From the NCBI GenBank assembly GCA_022385755.1, contig MU278352.1, positions 558,001 to 622,000 on the forward strand: 64,000 nucleotides of DNA. The letters are read 5' to 3'. The DNA comes from Trametopsis cervina (taxonomy: Eukaryota; Basidiomycota; Agaricomycetes; Polyporales; Irpicaceae). The position numbers and the translations under genes were made by a program. Positions within the stretch are counted from its first letter, which is position 1, and each line of letters begins with the position of its first letter. The notes under the pieces were generated by a model. The model was not told the DNA's origin and did not search any database. It was given only the letters and a program-made list of their open reading frames with translations. This document shows positions 46,408 through 58,995 of this stretch, piece by piece.

Positions 46408-48222
46408 CTAGAACATTCTCGCATCCGTTACCGTATGATCTTGAGGCTCAAACGGAATCCGTATTCCCGACATCCTATTCTCCAGACGGCCTAAGCAGGC
46501 ATAATTTGTTGCGAGATGACGGGATACAGCATCTGTAATGGACTTGATGAGAAGATCAACGAAAACGTTCCCGTTCTTCGAGTAAAGACGACTGAGCCCT
46601 CGCCAGACCAGCATCGTCGCAATTATCGTAAATGTCATGTTCATTGCCAGTCTGCAGATGATCGCACTCTGTGAGATGTTAGCACCGCCGTACATCTTCA
46701 GAAAGAGGAGCACACACTCCATGTTCTTCCTGCGGACGTAAGTGTAAGTCCGGTCATGCCGAAGGGAGTACATGGATAGTAACCTACCCGTGGCTTCGAT
46801 GGTATTTGGGTCAATTTCAATCCAGTCTCGAGGTGCGCGAGCCTTACGGTCGCGGAGGCAGATGATGTGTCGTGCGACACTCTCTGGAAGGGAAGCCATG
46901 TTTATGGAATATCGCGGGAGGAACGATCGCATCTTATCCTGGTCTGCGGAGAAAGCAATGACAACGACACGGAGATCCGAAAATACGCTGACCGTTTCGA
47001 GGAACTTGTGCAGCAACGCTGAGGGGTCCTTACACTTTTCCGCATGTGGGAAGCGGAGGAGGACACCGACGACTCGCGAGTGCGTGCGGGGTATATGTCG
47101 GCTGCATGCGACATGCAAGAGCCCGAGGTGAGTAGTTGGGAATGAAGAAGACAGTGGCACTGTGGTTTGTCAATGTCTCGCCTACGCTTCCCATGAGTAG
47201 ATGGTACGTACTGCAGTATACATCGCTGTCGGTGGTATATTCATACGAAATCTGGGCAAGCCGCTGGACCTTCTGCTGTTCTGAGGCTAGCGCAGTCCGT
47301 AGAGGGAGACCAGAGTCAACATAGTGGGCCGCCATCGCCATTAGCACATTGTTCGTGCAGTTTGCAGCGTACGCACGCCTGGGTGGGGTCTCAACCCTCT
47401 CCTTCGTGGTTCGAGTCGGCCAGAGCACCGGCGCATCTGCGTCGCCCCACGTTACATCGGCAAAAGTGAGTTGTTCTGCGCGAGCGAAGTGCCGCAGGAG
47501 CTGGACGAGATCTGCGAAGCGAGCAAAGTGCGTGCGGAACAATTGGGCACTGACAAGGTGCGTGAACATGGGCACGCGGGCGAATGCGGGTGGAATGCTC
47601 CAATAAGGGCTACTCAGGCGTGAAGCGTTGAAGCCTTCGGGAACCGGGCCCTCGAGTTGTACGAAAGTCAACTTCTTGCGAAGAGCCGGAACACTGGTGA
47701 TGAGGTATAGCCAGGAGGATGGCTCGTTATATCGCTGGAATGCACGGATCCTTTTCAGGAGCTCGAGAACGGGCACTAGTCGTGGCGACCAATGCTCTGG
47801 GTGTAGATTTGCACGCGCGAACGATGTTGCTTTCTCGTACCCTACGTCGAATGAATCTATCACGTCACCCCAGAGGATTGCGCGCGCGAATTTCGCCCAT
47901 GGGAGCGCGACCAGTGCACACTTGCACAGAATTCGTATACCGTCCTTCCTCCAAGAGGGACCCTCCTTGACTGCGTTCCAGATGATGATCTCGAATAACT
48001 CTGGTGGGAGGTCGGCGGCCGTCGCATATTCCCCAGTGCTCTCCGGCCAAGAAACTGCAGGTCCTGTATCAGCTACGAAACGAAGGGCGGTGCAGCGAAC
48101 GTACTCTCATACCACGGCAGCCAGTGACCATCCTCGTCCCACTCTTTCCAGCGAGATGAAACCCTGGCGTTGCCTTGAGCTGTGAGAGAGTCAGAAGTTA
48201 CAGCTAACTGGCGCGAGTTCAT
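46408..48222 (-). CDS. F-box-like protein of unknown target
   Basis: Exon 1 starts at 48222 (MNSRQLAVTSDSL). An intron (about 48105-48065) leads to the F-box-like segment ADLPPELFEIIIWNAVKEGP and ALVALPWAKFARAILWGDVI. The C-terminal part has Leu-rich segments such as FADLVQLLRHFARAEQLTFA. Another intron at about 47213-47165 (GTACGT...CCACAG) connects the long 5' exon to the 3' exon beginning SSFPTTHLGLLHVAC. The layout matches divergent F-box proteins of basidiomycetes. No repeat or catalytic domain is seen. Translation ends DARMF at 46408. Confidence 0.7.
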
Positions 48223-48639
48223 GTCAAATGCTGTCGGCGTACGCTAACGAGCGTGTACTGTGTTCACGGCAGACATGGAAGTATAGGAACAATCGTTCAA
48301 TTTTTGAATGGTTGGAGATAAAGCTGGCGGAGATGGTAAGGGTCTAAAAGGCGCCTCACTAGCATGTCCGAGCATGAGCGGCGCACCATTCTATTCTTCG
48401 TCCTCAAAGTCTCAGCGCACCGCAGCCAGATCTCGTCAGTGTGAACCTAAAGCTGGATTTGCAGAATCCTGGGCCGAGCTGCAATGGGTCAATAGGTATA
48501 TGTATGATATGACACCACATTTGAACAGTAGAGCTGCAACGAAGGAGAACCTGGTCTGGGCTCCAACACAGCCCAAAAGAGCAGAGGGAATAGTAACCAC
48601 CTTCGATGCCAAATTTGTGGACGAAACCTCCCGTACAGT

Positions 48640-49870
48640 CTATATCCCGATAACCTCAACGTCCACCCATCTCTCCCAATTCACTTTCGTCATGTCCAAA
48701 TCCTTCACCCCGCATTCTCGCAGGCCCAATACTCTCAACTGGCGCCATTTCTTCCATTCCACACGATCCAAAGTACCCTCGACGACCCCCTTGGTGCCCA
48801 GGTCGGGATCTGTCAGCCACGGGTTGAAAGAGAGGTCGAGCACCTCGATAAGAGGGCATATGCCGGGGAGATGATGGATGTTTACGGCTCGAGGGAGTGC
48901 AAGGAGGGAGAGATGTGTGAGCGTGGGTGGTAGGAGCGATGGTGAAAGTAAATCCACTTTGAGAATAGCTAAGCTAGTGAGCGGCGGAGGGACGTCGGCC
49001 ATGGATTGGTCCCAGTCTTCTTCAGCATTGTCCTTAGTCCTATCATCGCTACCCCAATGCGCATCCTCTTCCAGCAACCGCGATGAGGAAGCTCTTGCCC
49101 CCTCATGCCCCCGTAACCCTCTGATATAGCCCGGCCTAAGAGACGCCTCAGGCCCGACAACCACAAGCTCCCCGTCTGCATGCTTGTCATCCGCACACAA
49201 AGCGTACAGCTTCCCATCGGGCAAAGGCCGGTTCACAGCACACCACCGCATCAACACCCTGCGTAGATGTGGGCTGATATACCGAGCGCACTCTGCAAGA
49301 TCCTCCGGAGACGTGCACAGGGCAAGTAGGTTCTGCAGGCATACATGCGTGAGGGATGGGACGCGCCTGTCTTGACCAGCTTCTCCGGATGGTACTGGTA
49401 GATTCGAGAAATGGATTGACAATGCAGCCCGACGCCATTCTGGCGTGTTCCTCTCCTCTCGATCGAACAGCGCACTCCAGCTCTTCGGCGGTTTGGGTCC
49501 TGGGACTGCGCCGTCGGGGTAGGCATAGGTCGGTACACCTTCGGTGAGTGTTACAGGAGGCCGTACCCGTGCCCCCTGCGCTGCCTGGCCCGGAGCACGA
49601 AAAGGTGCAGGTTGCAGAGGTACAGTGTCAGGTTCTGGTGTCTCACTTCCTGGCCCTCCAAAGATCTGAGAGAGTGGAAGACTTGGCTGGTAGTAATGCG
49701 ACGCATTGAATATGCGTATCTTGGATCCGCTCACATTCTGCGCGTGACGAAAATGTTCACCTCTGTGATGATGAATGCCCGTTAGCAACGAACCAGATCG
49801 CAGCTTGGATTTCGTACCTCAAGGTGTTGAGGAGGTTGTTAACCTTCCGATCTGACTGACTGCTCTTCAT
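48640..49870 (-). CDS. LRR-like hypothetical protein, 391 residues
   Basis: Exon 1 is 49870-49818 and exon 2 is 49762-48640, with a 55-nt intron (GTACGA...ATCACAG). The N-terminus KSSQSDRKVNNLLNTLRGEH is followed by SGSKIRIFNASHYYQPSLPL, a Pro-rich region, then HFSNLPVPSGE and a C-terminal run of leucine-rich segments: LTSLAILKVDLL, LTHLSLLALPRAVNIHHLPG, IEVLDLSFNPWLTDP, LRVLGLRECGVKDLDM. These look like degenerate leucine-rich repeats. No catalytic motif. Function unknown. Confidence 0.75.
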
Positions 49871-50265
49871 CTCCAGTGTGGCACTATAAAACAAGCTGCT
49901 TGTAGGTGTTGTAGGTTACGGGTTTCGACGACGTCCAGGAGTCATGGTGCTCGTCCAGACTGATAAGGCCATGACGGGATAATGCAAGCAGTATAGCTGA
50001 CTCTGCGGAGGCGCGGAGCGCGTGGCGATGTTATTCCGGCTCCGGATCTGCCTGCCTGCCTGGCTGGTACTCAGTCACACGCACAACGAGTTCAGCATAG
50101 CATGCACAGCAGATTCATTTTGTCATAGAGGGCATACAGGGGAAGAGAGTAAAAATATGAAAGAAGGGAATGGTGCATGCCAAGCAAACCCCAAAGTGTA
50201 TGGCCCGTCCGACGACGATATCCGCACTCTCACTCCACACCGAAAAAATACACACAAAGTACAAC
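49871..50265. other. Intergenic DNA
   Basis: Upstream of the LRR-like gene and downstream of RPL7; no coding sequence or repeat recognised. Confidence 0.5.
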
Positions 50266-51526
50266 TTAGTTCATCTGTCTGATGAGCTTGTTGATGTTGT
50301 TTTCTCGGTTACCGAAGTCACCGCCCTGGACGAAGTGCTTGAACTTGCGTATCCTCCAGCCACCAGTGGGGTTGGAGAGCTTGAACGGCCAAAGGAAGTT
50401 CGACGCCTATGATAAACGTTAGATACGCAAACTTTGGGCAAAAAAAAATCCTTCTGGACGCACCTGCTTGAAGTTGGGGCCGACGGTGAAGATCTCGTGT
50501 ACAAGATCCTCGATGGAGAGGATGTCGTACTTGCCAAGGGCCTGCTCGATGACCTGGTTGTTGGCAAGGGGGACACGTTGCTTGTCAACCTTTCCGTATC
50601 CACGCTTGTAAATCAGCTCGCGGACGGTCTTCAGGTTAGGCTCGCTGCCGAGGTTGTGAGCACAGAGCCACGTAATAATTCTCAGGGTGAACGTACCCAT
50701 ATGTGATGTAAGGCTCAACCAGACGAAGCATCTGCTCAGTAGCCCTGGTGACCTTGACGAAGACACCGTTGTTGATCTGGAGCAAACGGAGGAGCTGCAA
50801 GATCTTGCGGGGTTTCGGTGCAATCTCGTTGATACTGCAATAACGTTAGGCTGGGGCAAAGAAGGGATAAAACCACATTTACGCACCCACGGATACGGAC
50901 AACGAAGTACACCTTCGACTGGGCAGGGACGTAGAAGTCACCTGAAGCACGGGCAGCACGCTTCAGACGGATCTCCTCCTTCTCCGACTCCAGGTACTCC
51001 TTCACATACTTCTCAGCACGCTTGAAGATGACGGTGCGCCTGGCCTTGGATGCCTATAGGAGTAGGAATGCGTCAGTGTTTGATTCGAGTTATTGCTGTT
51101 GCAAACGGATGTTGATCGAAAGCAAAAAGCTCAGCCCCGAAAGATGGTTATTTCTGGCAGCATCGTAGAAACAGAAGTCACTGCTAGCCATGAAAAGGTA
51201 TAGTTATGCATCATAGCAGAATAAAACAGACACGATCAACATGTATATGCAGAGACATGTACACACCTTACGAGCCTCCGCCGCCTTGGCCACTCGCTCC
51301 TCCCGGGCCTTTTCGTTTTGCTTACGCTTCTTGAGGAGAGTCTCCGGGACTTCGATGTCCTACAGATCAACAACAGAGGTTGGGTACACCATCAGAACTT
51401 CGCCCCTCTCTGCATGACTCTTGGGTACTAACCGCAACGGACGGGACACTGCAGCAGAACGACAGTCATTAGTACGAGCATAACGAAGGTATCCAAATAC
51501 CCGACTCACGTTGTTGAGGGGGCCAT
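50266..51526 (-). CDS. RPL7: 60S ribosomal protein L7 (uL30)
   Basis: Structural protein of the large cytosolic ribosomal subunit. Reading 5' to 3' on the minus strand: [137 protein letters not shown] and a tail NKLIRQMN. Six introns separate these blocks, with longer introns near the 5' end (about 51060-51265), usual for ribosomal protein genes. The very short exons around 51450-51526 fix the start at 51526. Confidence 0.95.
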
Positions 51527-51713
51527 TACGGGATCTTGAGGAACGACGTACTTTTGCCTGTGGTCGGCGAGTCTGAGCGTGAGCCGACGGTGGCTTGACG
51601 ACCTATGCAGTTGATGCTTACAAATTCCCACGCATGGTTATGCAAGCGCTGATCAAAATCCACAGCGTCTAAATGACTCCCCAGTCCATATATGGTATGC
51701 ATGCACTACTGTA

Positions 51714-54700
51714 TTAGATAGCCGCGCGGACCCAGGCTCCCCCGCAGACGCATCTCGTAGAGTACAACGTCTCCCATGCCATCCAGAGAGATTCACCACG
51801 ATAAATCTTGCGCCCGTCATGCACGACCTCCTTATTCCCTCCGCATCTTACACAGACCACCTTCATACCGCCTGGTCGTCCCTGCAGCATACCCTTCGAG
51901 ACGATGTCCGTCTCCGTCTCCCACGGCCGTTCAGCCAAAGTCATCTTCATAAGTGAACTACTGAGGTCTGCGGGCTTCACAAATAGCCGTGGTCTGTAGA
52001 TAACTGCAGACGCCAGCATCTTATCGATCACTTGTCGCGTGACAGGCCAGAGTGCAGGTGTTATTGAGCAAGATACCAATGTTCTCCGTAGTTCGTCAAC
52101 TGGATAGCATGTCAGGGAGGAGAAAACTTGAAATGAGTAGGCAAGTGACATACCAGGGTTCTGAGTGACGATTTTCTCGAAATCCTCTAACAAGTGGCCC
52201 AGGGCATTCAGAATGATCCCGGACGAGTCGATTACATCGCTTAACGCGTCCTTTGCAAGCTGCGCCAGTTCAGTCTTGGGAGATGCCTGGTGGATTTGAT
52301 CGTAGAAACGTTTGACATGGGTTACGGCAGCTAGAAGATTCTTCAAAGCAAATGGGTGTATGAGATGCAGTAATATAGATGCTGAAAGGAGGATCGCGTC
52401 AATTCATATGCCGAATCTGGGAGAGGCGTTTCAACGTTACCATCAGCATGGGATAGAGGATCAACGTCGTTTGCATTGAGCTGATACAGCTTCGGCGACG
52501 GATTGCCCTCGGCGACGAAGATACACTGTTTCATTATTCGTTCCAGTAAGGACATTAGCCAACTTGTCTGTCCGATTAGTTCCCATATGACATCTGAAGA
52601 AACAAGCCTATAAGTCGATGATCATGACACCCTTGTAAGCGACATACCAAGTTCGTATGTTTTCTCGCCATCTCTGCAATCCTCAAATGCAGTATTGAAC
52701 GCGCATACGGAGCAGATATCATGTGCAGTTTGCCAATGCTCCATCAGCGCATCTTTCTCCGTCTCCACAACACTGGTCTTGGATCGCGCTCTAACAAATT
52801 CCATCAAACCCGTGAGTTGCCATTACCACGAAGCATAGCAAAAGGACATATACGTACAGATATACCTCAGTCGCAACACCGAGTATCTCCTCCGCCCACA
52901 TCTCACCCAGACCAACCGTGTTCGACTCCAACACCGCTGCTGCACTATACAGAGTATTCACAACCGTCTCCAACGACGTCGAGTGTTCTGCCAGAGCATG
53001 TATGACGTCCGACGGAGACTTTCTCGTGTATATAGCTTGTGCAAGGAGGCGGGACATCTCAGAACGGGCTGAAGGGGTTTGCGATGGAATAGGGTGACGG
53101 CGAGGGAGAGAGTGAATGGAATTCCGGTGCCCTATTGCTGACGCAGAAGGCGATATGGTGCACAATAGTGTTTCGTTGGGGGATAAGGCTATCCCCACGG
53201 GGACTGCGAGGAAACATATGTTAACCATACCCGCCTTACAACATTCAGAGAAACTTACTATCTCGACCTTCTGCTGACGAGACGATCGGTGAACTGTCCC
53301 AGCGATCGTCCGGTGACAGATCATGTCTGTGGTGAATTTTAGTCCTACAGCAGTGTAGCATGAATGAGACGACCAGGCTTACAGTTTGAGCACTGAGATG
53401 TTCCCTATTGGAACCTGCTTCACTCGCCCACTTCGACGAGGTGCAGTCCCGGCCGTGTCCAGCACACCTGCCAACACGGTGCCCTTCGATGGACCAGGCG
53501 CCAAGAACGCAAGTACGCCATGCTCGAAAGTGCGAGTGCGTTCGAGTCGAATAGCCTACTAGCGCGAAACGATTCGTTAAGGAAGTAGAACGAGATGCAT
53601 GTATGTGTACGGACCCATTGACGTTCCAGCGACCTCCCTGGGGAAGTAGGCATCACTACAATAGAGTAGACAGACGCTTCGGACTTGGGCAATGTCGAAT
53701 CTACACAACAGTTGACCCCACTTCTCAGTCAATTCGGACTGCAAAACAAATTTGAAAGGAAGACGCACAGTCGTCGAAATCCAAGAAACTGGCAGCCAAA
53801 TACAGAGCGCCCTTCTCGCTCATTCCGCCCTCCTTCACCGCCCTCCTAGGGTCTCTCGTAATACTAGGAGACGGCGGTGTGATATCAGGAGGAACAGTGA
53901 AGAACCTGAGACCGCTCAGCGTCGAACCGGGTCTGAATATTGGCGGGAGGGGTCTGCCCTGGATATCTACAACGCTGTTAGCCTTCTCGTCTCACATAAA
54001 ACCGGCCTCGCAGCGCTCACTGATTGAAAACCCATTAAAGTCGAAATGTACCATGCTAATGTTGATCGTCGCGTCTTCTCCCGCCTGTTCCAGGTCCGTA
54101 GCGAATACCGAGGCGGACGAGGCGGCAGCCGGAGGGTCGGTCTCCATCGGCGGGTCAATGTCCATGCCGTCAAACCTCGGGGCCTGGGCCACATGTGGAG
54201 GTTTGTATGCAGGAACGTATTTGGAGCGCATGGCTACCCAGAAATCGGATTCTAGCAGAATCAAGTCGATTAGTACAACAGCAAAGACCAAGTGCGGGTT
54301 TCATACCGTTATAATTAAACCCTATAGCAGCGTGCACACACATCTTCCTCCCACTATCAACCGCGCCGGGTATATCCTCCGGGTTCAAGATATTTAATTC
54401 CCTCACGGGTTCAGGGGCGGTGGAAGCTTCTCCCTCCTTAGCGGCCGGTGGCTTGGGAGGGATGATGTGGCCTTGGGACGCTACGCTGCATTGCAGCAGC
54501 GGTAGACGCGCAACCTTCATGGAAGGGAATGTGGGCGGCACGACACATACGTGCAGGAAGTGTGTCTCTGTGACTAGGAGAAGCGTCGGGCTGTTCAGTA
54601 TTGTGCTTGGTCCTTTCGAGGGCAGACGGTAAGGCAGTCCCGTCTCTCCTACTACCCACTGCAAGAAGTGAGCACACATAACAGTGCAGACCGGAGAGAC

Positions 54701-55188
54701 GGTATACTTACAGGCCGTTCCGCGAACATCCACTCAGCGCATACGACGCCCGCGCCCTTCGCGAACGTCCAACACTCCGTCGCAGTCCAACTATCAAGCT
54801 CATTCCCCTTCCTCCACAAGCACCCAGCCCCCGCCCCTTCTCTCCCCGGCATAAACGCGAACAGCCAGTCATCCGCCGGACTGACGGTAATGACTGTCGG
54901 CGGTTCGTACGGCTCCGTTACGTGTGGGGGCAGTGAGAGGAAGAATTGACGTGATGAGGGGAAGTGTCGGGCAACTACGAGGGGTTGGGAGGCGTGGGCT
55001 GTGTATATCACTGAGGACCGGGACCATGCTAACGGCCTACGCAGGGGTGGTCTGTTAGTTAAGTGAGACGTTGGAACGCAGTGGAAGACGTACCTGCGCG
55101 GTCCGTCAATCAAGGGATATAGCTCCCACCACCCCAATTGCCACGGCACATCCTCCCTCGCCTTCCCTTTTGCTGCAGCAGTGTGCAT
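51714..55188 (-). CDS. MED16: Mediator complex subunit 16 (Sin4-like tail subunit)
   Basis: Tail-module Mediator subunit linking activators to RNA polymerase II. The N-terminal half looks like a WD-type propeller: VPWQLGWWELYPLIDGPRRP, TVITVSPADDWLFAFMPGRE, GAGVVCAEWMFAERP, followed by SPTLLLVTETHFLHVC. The middle is helical (LAQAIYTRKSPSDVIHALAE, EMWAEEILGVATEVY). The C-terminus carries a zinc-like module, VVCVRCGGNKEV, then WMAWETLYSTRCVCGGAWVR, the arrangement typical of MED16. Many short introns occur. The identification rests on overall layout and this C-terminal CxxCG...CxCGGxW motif, so it is likely but not certain. Confidence 0.75.
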
Positions 55189-55838
55189 GACCGTGTCAGA
55201 CGCGGGTTATAAGACCAATTTCGGGAGGCTCGGCGTGCGCACAGCGACAGCGATGTTCAAGTGATACACGCAGTCTAGACACGTGTGCAATGCTAGATGT
55301 GGTACCGCGAAACGAGTCGTAAGCAGGGCTGGCCGCTGTGCAGCGCGGTATATGTACCGCTGGTGGAAGCGCGAAATGACGATCGAGATTTGAGATGTCC
55401 AGAGAATTATGTGAGTCACGTGGTGGCATACATCCAGAGACGCGACAATCCTTCCTTGCAAACATCATTGTGACTGTTCCTATTCTACAAGGCCATAATT
55501 CCTACTGGTTGCGTTTCTCTCGGTTGTTACTTGCGGCTACACCAAACAGATAAACAGACCAAATGAACGTCAAGTCGGCCATACTCACACAACAAAACTC
55601 AAGCTTCGAAGTCAGATGTTCGGTGCATAGGTCAACACGCCGCGTTCACATCCTCATCCAAAGATACTCCTGAAAGTGCGAATGATTTGATTTGCTACTA
55701 ATACAAGTACAATGCTTTAATTACGCCTAGAACGAAAAGGCAAGTGATATGTTTCTGGTGCTGCTTTATTATAACCTCATCTCTTTCTCTGATGACTGCA
55801 GACTCGTCTATCCAAAGGAAATCTTTCACGAACACGGT
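55189..55838. other. Intergenic DNA
   Basis: Upstream region of the MED16-like gene and 3' flank of the next gene. Short open frames at 55196-55468 minus have no recognisable features. No gene supported. Confidence 0.5.
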
Positions 55839-57365
55839 TTATACGCGAACGTCTCCAACAATCTGGACGGAGTCACCCGTCTCAGTCCTCGACATGGGAG
55901 CATGGGTAGGCTCGAAGGTCTCCTCGTCCTGCTCAGGAATGACCTCGGCCATCAAATCTGTGGCAACGTGCTCTTCTGCGGGTGCGACAGCTACTCGTTG
56001 AGTGAGGCTGTCGATCGCGGGTTGGACTGGATCAACCAAGTCCGCTACTGCCGCCTGGGCTTCTTGGACTGGACCCGGAAGGTTCGCATGGTCAAGGGCA
56101 GGGAGTGTTGGTGAGCTGGTGACTGTCTTGTCGCCGGACAAGTCAACGTGCGCGTTCTCTGACGCGCTTTCGCCGTTGATTCCTCGTGTAGCCCTGCACG
56201 CAACACTGTCAGACACGACATGAGAAGTAAGCGAGACGAGGACGTACTTGATTCTCTCAGCATCCTTAAGGGCAACCTCTCTCAAAAGAACCTCCTTCTC
56301 TGCAAGTGAAAGCCCGGCGACGTTCATGCTCTTCCTTCTGGTCTCCTTGGACTTGGGCGGCGCCTTGATACTCTCATCGCTATTGCTTCGTCGTATCTCC
56401 GTGGTCTCGTTGGATCCTCTCCTCATCTTGGGCTTGCCAATGGACTCGTTCGATCCTCGACGGCTATGGGGCGACATGTCATTCGAAGCACGACGCGGCT
56501 TGACGTCATTCGACATCCTTCGCGCCTTGGTTCCATTAGCGGGCTTCGCTTCTGTAGCCTTCGCGACGATGGCCTGCGCCTCAGCCGCCAACGAGCCAGG
56601 AGGTGGACGGAAGCCCAAGGCGCGGTGTTCATGGGACATTAATTTCCGAGCATCAGCTGATAAGAGGGAGATAAGCGTGGCTCCTGAAAGGCGTGGAGAG
56701 GGGAGGGCTCACCTTCGCTGAGGGTGCTCAAATCCACCTCTGGAGCGTTCCCATCATTGAGGGTCAGCGCTGCCTTGTCAACTGCGGAGCTGGTGGGGCT
56801 TCCTGAGCCAGAAGCCTGATTTCTCTCCGCTCTGTCGACTGGGGTCAGCACGGCAATCACAAGCGTCACGCTATGTTTCCAGGGTACTCACAGGATGCGC
56901 TGCGCGTCGACCTTGGCCGCCTCCTTCAGTTTCTCGGAATCGGGGGGTTGGACGCCCGTGACTTCGGGGTGCTTTGCGGCCGCAGCCTGTGCTTCCGCTG
57001 CCAGCGAACCTTGGGGAGGACGGAATCCGAGGACCTTGTGCTCGACCGACATAATCTTTCGTGCCTCGGCTGCGGATATGCAATTGGTAAATGTAGGCTC
57101 TCCGGCACAAACCTTAAAGCGACTTACCACGGCCGATTGCGTTCAAATCAATGCCGACGGCCTCAGCAAAGGCAGCGCCAGCTGAAAGGCGTCGAGCACT
57201 GGTACTCGAAGTGGTGTCCGAGTCGTTGGCGGTTGTCTGGACGTACATACCCGTGGGCTTGAAGGGTGCCGCCAGAGGGTTGATGGGAGAGGTCGTAGCA
57301 TGGGCGTTCATCCTGTGGAAGAAGTCCCCGGGAGCAAGAGGCATCTGGGAGACAGCGACGGACAT
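55839..57365 (-). CDS. Hypothetical protein with duplicated two-exon unit and RRxS array, 432 residues
   Basis: Five exons: 57365-57128, 57069-56892, 56831-56713, 56656-56248, 56193-55839; intron phases 1, 2, 1, 2. Exons 2 and 4 begin with nearly the same sequence, EARKIMSVEHKVLGFRPPQG and DARKLMSHEHRALGFRPPPG, both followed by SLAAEAQA, and end with the similar VDAQRIL and KDAERIK. Exon 4 also has a run of basophilic kinase-like sites (RRMSND, RRASND, RRGSNE twice, RRSNSDE, RRKSMN). The C-terminus is acidic. No membrane segment or known domain. The exon 1 region has MNAHATTSPINPLAAPFKPT. Likely a cytosolic, phosphorylated protein. Confidence 0.8.
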
Positions 57366-57455
57366 GGTGTCGAGAGGGATATGTAAGTACTTGGGTTAGA
57401 GCGGTTATGGAAACGGGCTGAAAGCAAGTTGGGGGGAAAGAGAGATGGGATGGGG

Positions 57456-57469
57456 AGGGGATATATATA
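57456..57469 (-). promoter_or_regulatory. TATA box of the RRxS-array gene
   Basis: On the minus strand the sequence reads cctatatatatcc, about 95 bases upstream of the start codon at 57365, a good position for a strong core promoter. Confidence 0.6.
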
Positions 57470-57720
57470 GGCATGGATGGCGTTGGAGACGGCTCGTGCC
57501 AGCGGTCGCATTTCGAGGGTGACGGCCCTCCACTTTGTTGGAGTTCATTTGCGTCAGACCGCTCAAAGGCGGGGAAACGGCGCCAACATTTCCCGGCTAT
57601 CACGCGAGCGCTTGCGGCCACCATCAATTGCTGCGCCACAAAGCGGGCGCTCTCCCCTTTATAGACCTTCGATCATGACCCTTTAGCGCAGTCCCTCCTC
57701 TGTGGCCACACTACACGACC

Positions 57721-58784
57721 ATGGCCGACGATAATACAATAGTAGGAAAACACTGGCGTGGGATCGTAAATGTGGACTACTTCATTGTCTTGTATGTTAT
57801 TGTCTGCTATGAATGATTTCTCTTAACCATCTAACTCCTAAGCTGCTGCCAATCTACGCAAGCGGAGACTCATACTCGTCTGTCCGCGATCAGTTTGACC
57901 TCCTACCGAGTCCTACAAAGAATAAGCGTCTTGGGATAGAGTTTCCAGGGAACACTTGGAACGAGCCTGACGAACCCAACTGGATTGGTCATCTTCTCAG
58001 CAAACCCGGAATGAATCCGGATATGCTAGTATACGATTACGCTCTCGGAGGACAAACAGTAGACGATATGCGCACCCAAGTGTCGGACTTCCGCAGGCAA
58101 TTCTCCTCCACAGCGCCATGGAACGGCACCAATTCGCTCTTCGGTGAGTTTCCACTCTGTACTCACGCGTGGGGCAGTGGCTCACTCGCACCCTGAGAAC
58201 GCTGACTTTGAGTTCATCCTTCCAGTGACATGGATTGGGATCAACGACTGCGGGTATGCGCTTCCTTTCATCTTACGTACATTTCTCATCCGCCAGTCAG
58301 GATGCCGTCAGACTCGGAAAGCACGCAAAAGACGCTGTTTGAGTTGCAAGAATCTTTGTACGCAGAGGGCGCCAGAAACTTCCTGTTTATCGACGTACCG
58401 CCAATTGACCGGTCACCAGCATTTGGTCCGTGTTTCCAACAAGCTAAAGTCTGCCATCACTCACCCTACGCAACCACAGCTCCACCGGCTACCGTCTATG
58501 AAACATGGAATGCAGGGCTACGGACTTCCATATCGACGTTCGCCTCCGGACATCCAGATGCCACCATCTTGCTATTTTCATCGCACGATCTGTTCACCCG
58601 TCTGCTTGACAACCCAGTGGAGTACGGGTTTGACCAAGCCACGGCTAGCGTCGCAGGCGGGTGCATCTGGTACGACCATCTGCACCCTACAACACGCGTG
58701 CATAACGTGATAGCAAGCGAGGTGGCGCGTTTCCTCACCTCGCAATCATCGCCTGTGAAGCAGACCCTGGACGACACCAACTGA
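57721..58784 (+). CDS. SGNH/GDSL-type esterase, CE16-like, 269 residues
   Basis: Five exons: 57721-57791, 57863-58143, 58226-58253, 58301-58425, 58480-58784. SGNH motifs: block I FGDSYSSVRDQFD (catalytic Ser), Gly block DYALGGQTVDDM, block III VTWIGINDCG (Asn), and block V WYDHLHPTTRVH (Asp/His). Basidiomycete CE16 members deacetylate plant polysaccharides or their oligosaccharides. This copy has no obvious signal peptide (MADDNTIVGKHWRGIVNVDY), so it may be intracellular or the true first exon may be upstream. Splice joints all preserve the frame. Confidence 0.85.
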
Positions 58785-58995
58785 GGCGTGGCAGTGTGAA
58801 CTTTCTATCATGCGAGGCTGCGGAAGTGGAGTAGATGTGTGTGAATTCCGCATAGATCTAGAGTTATAGTACAACGGATGACAGGACCAATGGTGAGAGA
58901 GTACAGATGTATGTGATGATGATGTTCGAAGCAGACTACGCTTCGCTATGAGACATAATAAATTAACCAAAGACATTCATTCCAATGCAATCCCA

